In this document: piece by piece, positions 59,446 through 64,000 of the stretch | Layout: every line of letters starts with the position of its first letter | How positions within the stretch are numbered: position 1 is the first letter of the stretch | The notes under the pieces: model-generated | The model's database searches: none | The model's input: only the letters and a program-made list of their open reading frames with translations | What the model was told of the DNA's origin: nothing | From: Akebia trifoliata | Taxonomy: Eukaryota > Streptophyta > Magnoliopsida > Ranunculales > Lardizabalaceae | DNA length: 64,000 bases | Direction of reading: 5' to 3' | Assembly (NCBI GenBank): GCA_017979445.1 | Contig: CM030714.1 | Coordinates: 496,001-560,000, forward strand | Program-made: the position numbers and the translations under genes

Positions 59446-60200
59446 TTTTTTAAAATAAAATAAGTGCCCCTCAATTCAACTTCTATTGAATTTGTTTAAT
59501 GGAAGATATATTCATTTTAAAACATTAATAATTTATGCATTTAATAATAATTATTTGTTGGTTTTGTTAAGAAGGTTTCTACCAAATGGGAAGCCGGCTG
59601 AGTAGGCCATCTTACACCACATGGGGTGGTGGTCGTGAATGTGATGGACGCTTGTGATGAGTCCACGTCATCATGATTCTTGTGGGCCCATTATGCGCAT
59701 GCGACATAATGTCCACGTTGTAGAGCTGGAAATGCCAGGGATCATTGCTAAGGTGGGATGTCTGTATGTCTTTTGACGACGACAGCAAGCTTTTTTTAAA
59801 GTCTTATCTTATTGAATAATAATTAATGTATAATACAATATAATAAAAAATTTAAGAGTATTTTAGAAAAAATAATTGAATCGGTCATGGTTTTAAAGTA
59901 TTCACCAAGATGTTCATGTTAGGGGTGTCAATGGGTTGGTTCCGATAAATTAGGTTTGTTTAATGAACCGAAACTGTTTTTTATTGATTTTGGTTCTTAT
60001 CAATTTCGGCTCTGGTTATCAAATTAATGAAATTGAAATTATAAAAAAAATTCTCTTTAGAATAATTTTGGTTCTTGATCAATTCACCTCCAAGAGATTG
60101 ACTCTAATCGATTCCAATAAAAAAGATTTATAATCGAGGTTTCAATTTTGATTCCAATTAGATTAAATGAGTACCACTCTCACCTCTGGTCATATATCCA
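59446..60200. repeat. Tandem duplication, unit 2 (755 bp)
   Basis: Direct repeat of 58664-59445, followed by a third copy of only the boundary word (attttttaaaataaaa at 60200). This shared word is probably the recombination or slippage site. It contains the second MITE copy at about 59920-60188. Confidence 0.92.
59920..60188. mobile_element. hAT-type MITE inside tandem unit 2
   Basis: Duplicate of 59166-59433, carried by the tandem duplication and not independently inserted. Confidence 0.65.
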
Positions 60201-60216
60201 TTTTTTAAAATAAAAA

Positions 60217-62109
60217 AATGATTATTATTATTATTATTTTAATAATGGGGGGGTGTCTGGACTAACAATTGACTAAGGGGACCGAATGAATCAGGACTAG
60301 AATTAAGGCATATGGGACCCTCCCTCGAGCATGTGCAACGCCCGCACATCACACGCACTAGGTAAGTGAGGGAACGCCCTCGCGGGTTGCCCTGAAGACA
60401 TATTGCTCATATTGGGTATCGAACACACGACCTATGGACTTTCACCGTTTATTGGATTCAAAATTGTCCTTTACTTATATAGCCTTGCTCTGAATCTAAA
60501 CTAAAAGATCATGTAATTCAAGTTCATAAAGGTACGTTCATCAAAATAAAACCCCATAATAGATATCAGTTTTCATAGAAGAAAAAAAGACAATAAAGGT
60601 ACGTTCATGACTATTTTGGCATCTAAACCACTTTTTTTATCCTCATCGGCATTTTATTTCAAAATTTTGGAGTGAATTAAGTCAATTTTGTTCGTCCATT
60701 CAATTATGTCTAAAATCATATTTTTAATGATGGAATTTGAACCCAGGTCTTGGATATCACCACCCAAAGACTTTACCAATTAAGGTAGTTGACATTTCAT
60801 TTAAAACCATGCAATTGTTTTCATATCCTTTTATATATATTTAATCACAAAAGTCTTCACAGTTGTTGTTCTCTCGTTGAAATAGGTAATTCCATCCCAA
60901 ATAGAATAATCAGACCCATCTGTCTTACAACACTTTCTTTCATATTGGTAGTTTATGTCTCATGCCTACTATAAGAAACCTACTAAGGGATGCAATGGGG
61001 GAGTCAAAAATGTGAACTAGTTTCCATTTGTTTGTATCAATTTCTAATAATTTGATAGTTCGATTGGTGAACTTTTTCTTTTTCAAGGCTCCTTACCTTA
61101 ACAGAAGTTTTAGTGTTCCATTTTTTTTAAACCGGATATCCATGTCATGGTTTTGCATCTCGTCTCGCCCATGCCCGATATCGAGTTGTCTTGTCTCGCA
61201 CAAATTTTCCAATACATTGACTGGTTCGTCCATCTCGTCCATATTTGATACTGAGACGACTCAAGTGATATGTCTCGGTCTCAAACAAGTTTCGTCAATC
61301 CACCATATTTCATGTTTTTTTTTTTTTTTAAAACAATTTGCTGAGTCAACCAATTCCGAACCTTGTTATAAATGAGATAAACAATACATCATTTTTAATA
61401 ATTCTTGTACAAAATTGAGATGCATACCCATAAAAGGGTTCCTAAGAAATAGAAACCAAAATAATGCTTGACTAACAAAGGGAAATCTCCTTAGATGAAG
61501 AAATCAAAGTGCCTCAAACCACTGCAAGAAGGAGAAAAACAAAAATAATAACAATAACATGGTTAGAAAAGTTGTGATCACTGAAATGAGATAAATCCTA
61601 TTTAATCGTTCAAATCATATATAAAAAAATAAATACTTCTCAAAATGTTATGTTAGTTATATTTCTTCTCATCCTCCTCGAGTCTTTTATTAAAGATTTG
61701 AATTCAGTTAAACGAATCATGTTTCTTCATTCCATTCTATCTAAAGCCGTGTCTTTTACTAGTGAAAAAACATTCATATTTTCTTAAACCATCTCCATCT
61801 ATGGTTTTTTAGATTTTTCTTTAATGCTTTTAGAGCATGTTTGAATAAAAAGTAACTTTGAGAAAGTAGAAAATAGTTTTTTTTCGCTTTTTAAAAAGTA
61901 TGAATTTTTTACTTTTTAAAAATAATTTTATAAAATGAATCCTAATAGTCTTCATAACTTTTGAACTATCAAAAGTCAAAAGGTTACCTTTTTGCGTGTA
62001 TACAAACGGGCTCTTAGAATCTAATGTGAAAATCTTCATGCATCTACATACAAATTGCACGACATTAAACATGAAAAATATGGCTTAAAATACGAGAAAA
62101 AAATTCTAA
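60217..62109. other. Intergenic, no gene seen
   Basis: Contains an ATT/ATTATT microsatellite at 60222-60246. A degenerate family B MITE lies at about 61146-61300 (catggttttgcatctcgtct, later gtctcggtctcaaacaagtt). A minus-strand tRNA-like word pair lies at 60737-60795. No coding region supported. Confidence 0.45.
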
Positions 62110-62445
62110 TCAACCCATTAAGTTTCCAAAATTCAGACACTTACCCCTACATTGAGGAGGATTCATATTACATTTTTTAGGTAATGCCATCGCGAGCCCA
62201 AGATCAATCCCAAGAGAAGGGAGAAGGGGCTTGTAGGTGCACAAACATTGTATATCGGCTCTACGGATGACATCGCAACAGCCCTTGGTTGGTGGTTTGG
62301 GTGGGGCTTGGACCGCAGGGAGGCATTCGGCTAACTTATTTAAGTCCATGTTACATATGGTCATGGCCTTGGCTCCTCCCTGCAATGTCATGAGCACCAC
62401 CATTAGTATTCCTAGCACCAAAGCAATGTGACTAATCGTAGCCAT
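62110..62445 (-). CDS. DIR1-like non-specific lipid-transfer protein
   Basis: Single exon, 111 aa, starting at the ATG at 62445 (MATISHIALVLGILMVVLMT). The frame is open upstream but without ATG, and a TATA box lies just upstream. A signal peptide is at about 1-27 (cleavage after AKA). The mature part has the eight-cysteine motif: ICN, AECLPAV, GCCDVIRRADIQCLCTY, KKCN and QCRGKC, with one extra cysteine in the last segment. The Pro-rich APPKPPTKGCC and the LPSLGIDLGLAMALPKKC segment are typical of DIR1-like type-2-related LTPs. These are secreted, bind lipids in a helical cage and in Arabidopsis act in systemic acquired resistance signalling. The signalling role here is inferred only from family resemblance. 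Confidence 0.93.
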   Translation of the reverse strand: MATISHIALVLGILMVVLMTLQGGAKAMTICNMDLNKLAECLPAVQAPPKPPTKGCCDVIRRADIQCLCTYKPLLPSLGIDLGLAMALPKKCNMNPPQCRGKCLNFGNLMG

Positions 62446-62493
62446 TTTTTTTCCTTGATCCCACTTCTGCTTGCTTTTCTCTCCTTTGAGTGA

Positions 62494-62500
62494 ATTTATA
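62494..62500 (-). promoter_or_regulatory. TATA box of the lipid-transfer protein gene
   Basis: The minus strand reads TATAAAT 49 bases before the ATG. This predicts a leader of about 20-25 bases, short but usual for LTP genes. It also argues against the longer open frame upstream. Confidence 0.55.
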
Positions 62501-62677
62501 AGGAAGCTTAGGGAGATAGTTGGAAATTTGAATTTTTCTTTTTTTTTTCTGTGAGAACATGTCACATGTGACTGAGAAGTCACGAGAGAGCTCAGGTCAT
62601 TGTTTTGGGAAAATAACCAAATGGCTATAATTTTATCGTGATAAGGGCAAAATGTATAAATGGAAAGGATCCGTTTA

Positions 62678-62948
62678 TAGGACTGTCAATGGATTGGAAT
62701 GGACTTCAAACCCAACCCATTATTATAGATTACTTACTCTTTGGATGGAGGATTTGATTTTGGATAAGGACCTGATGCAACAAAGATCCGATTTGATAAT
62801 ATGTGAACATATAAGCTACATTTATGTTTTTCTTAGGTATGCATATCATGTGTAATACTATTTTATAAGTCAAATCAGACCTGAATCGATCTAGACTCTG
62901 TTTGTCATTGGATTGGATCGACACTGACCTGATCCATTGACAGTGCTA
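62678..62948. mobile_element. hAT-type MITE (271 bp)
   Basis: The left end TAGGACTGTCAATGGAT and the right end ATCCATTGACAGTGCTA are inverted with few mismatches. Flanking 8-mers do not match. Interior: ggatcgacactgacctgatc and similar words. Confidence 0.7.
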
Positions 62949-62994
62949 TAAGTTTGGAAATTCAAAAGTTGAGGATAAATCAAGGAAAATTCGA

Positions 62995-63387
62995 TAGGAT
63001 TGTCAATGGATCAGGTCAGACCTGAATATGATATGATAACTTCGGGTCTGGATCAATGTTTTGGATTTCATTAAGGATCTGATCCAATAAGGTTTTGATC
63101 CGATATTTTATTGGATCGAATCTGAATCAACCATGTCCTGATCCAATAATATGTTAGAAGTATATAAATTATAGTTTGTATATGTTGAGATGTATGAAAT
63201 TTATTTAGATTTTGAATATAAAAAATTGGATTTTATTCAATCAGGACCCAATCCGATTGTTAATGGATTGGATCTTATTATTGAGTTATGATAAAACCCC
63301 GATTCGTTAAGCGTCTAATCCGATTCTTATTGGATCGATACCACATCAACCCTAATCTGATTCAGACTAAATTCATTGACAGCCCTA
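62995..63387. mobile_element. hAT-type MITE (393 bp)
   Basis: The left end TAGGATTGTCAATGGATC and the right end ATTCATTGACAGCCCTA. Flanks aaattcga and caattctg match at 5 of 8. The interior is rich in gatccaat/attggatc words. Confidence 0.68.
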
Positions 63388-64000
63388 CAATTCTGTAGGG
63401 ATTTCTAAAATCTTACCGGGCAACTTTGTGGAACTGAAGTTAAAAAATTTGGACCTTAATTTATTCCCAATAAATCTCATTAATCTTGTTTGGCCATTCT
63501 GTGAGGTCAATAATTTTAGACCTAAGTAATACAATCTATTTCCCTAAAAAAATAAAAATGAAGTTTCGAAGATTGGATGACTAAGTACGGTATGGCTCTA
63601 TGTAAACCTTGGGATTCTCAACCTTGGAAAGTCAACAAATTGGCTGTCCCAGTCAATCGACAAGTGAGCCATATGTACGGTTTGTCATACTATGACTACT
63701 TGAAGTACACAAAACAAGTCACAATCTTCAAACTTTTAAGGGTAAAGTGACCAAAACAGCCTTATTTTCTACTTATAAATTCTTAGTTATAATTACAAGC
63801 ACATTGGTTACATATTGGGCATGAAGTGTTATAATTACAAGCACATTGGTTACACATGAAGTGTTATGGACTCGTGACCCAAAATAGGGTGTTTGGGTGG
63901 GGATCAGGGGGGGAGAACCAACCCCATCTCATATCAAAATAGGATATTAATTGAATACTAAAATCTAGTTTCGAATCTCAATTCTTAATCAGATTCAAAC
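63388..64000. other. Intergenic end of window
   Basis: No gene. A short direct repeat (gttataattacaagcacattggttacat) occurs at about 63786 and 63831. Confidence 0.5.

Noticed and set aside
60720..60800. Minus-strand tRNA-like sequence
   Set aside because: A-box and B-box words are present but no cloverleaf stems. It is not a tRNA gene and not provable as a SINE.
62446..62583. 46-residue N-terminal extension of the lipid-transfer protein
   Set aside because: It has no ATG, it overlaps the TATA box, and it would bury the signal peptide.

Overview
This is nuclear DNA from a flowering plant, most likely a eudicot with a repeat-rich genome. The evidence is AT-rich intergenic sequence, genes with GT-AG introns, plant-restricted families (F-box/FBA proteins, UPL5-type HECT ligase, SHV3/SVL-type GDPD-like protein, DIR1-like lipid-transfer protein) and many plant-type transposon remnants. 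Gene models were built by hand from exon reading frames and splice phases. I see nothing bacterial, viral or CRISPR-like.

Layout. 31-2094 (-): a six-exon pirin gene with a hAT-type MITE in intron 4. 4.3-18 kb: a tandem F-box array. It holds one broken 5' copy split by a 1.3 kb solo LTR and followed by a 1.2 kb hAT element that itself carries a putative solo LTR, then two intact F-box frames (7731-8822 and 11694-12857). The spacers contain repeated modules, foldback elements and LINE fragments. 18737-19030: a small conserved plant protein. 22239-23363 (-): a third F-box gene. 24.5-30.6 kb: a recent segmental duplication carrying two near-identical F-box genes. 34763-43956 (+): UPL5, three exons, with a 5.9 kb first intron packed with LINE, SINE, hAT and foldback remnants. 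45540-56366 (-): a nine-exon GDPD-like gene whose introns hold a 2 kb L1-type LINE and LTR-like pieces. 58.66-60.2 kb: a tandem duplication of about 0.75-0.78 kb. 62110-62445 (-): a DIR1-like lipid-transfer protein, with two hAT MITEs upstream.

How the genes relate. The F-box proteins are presumed SCF substrate adaptors and UPL5 is a HECT E3 ligase, so ubiquitin-pathway genes dominate by count, but this reflects local F-box duplication, not an operon-like system. The GDPD-like protein (GPI-anchored, cell wall) and the lipid-transfer protein are extracellular and are independent neighbours.

I found no wholly new biological system. The best leads are structural. Two F-box copies have single-base indels that cut an upstream AUG frame off from the F-box frame. 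A four-hairpin tandem foldback lies at 15.6-16.2 kb. A long-armed inverted repeat sits just upstream of UPL5. Several insertions are nested with readable target-site duplications, which lets the order of events be reconstructed.
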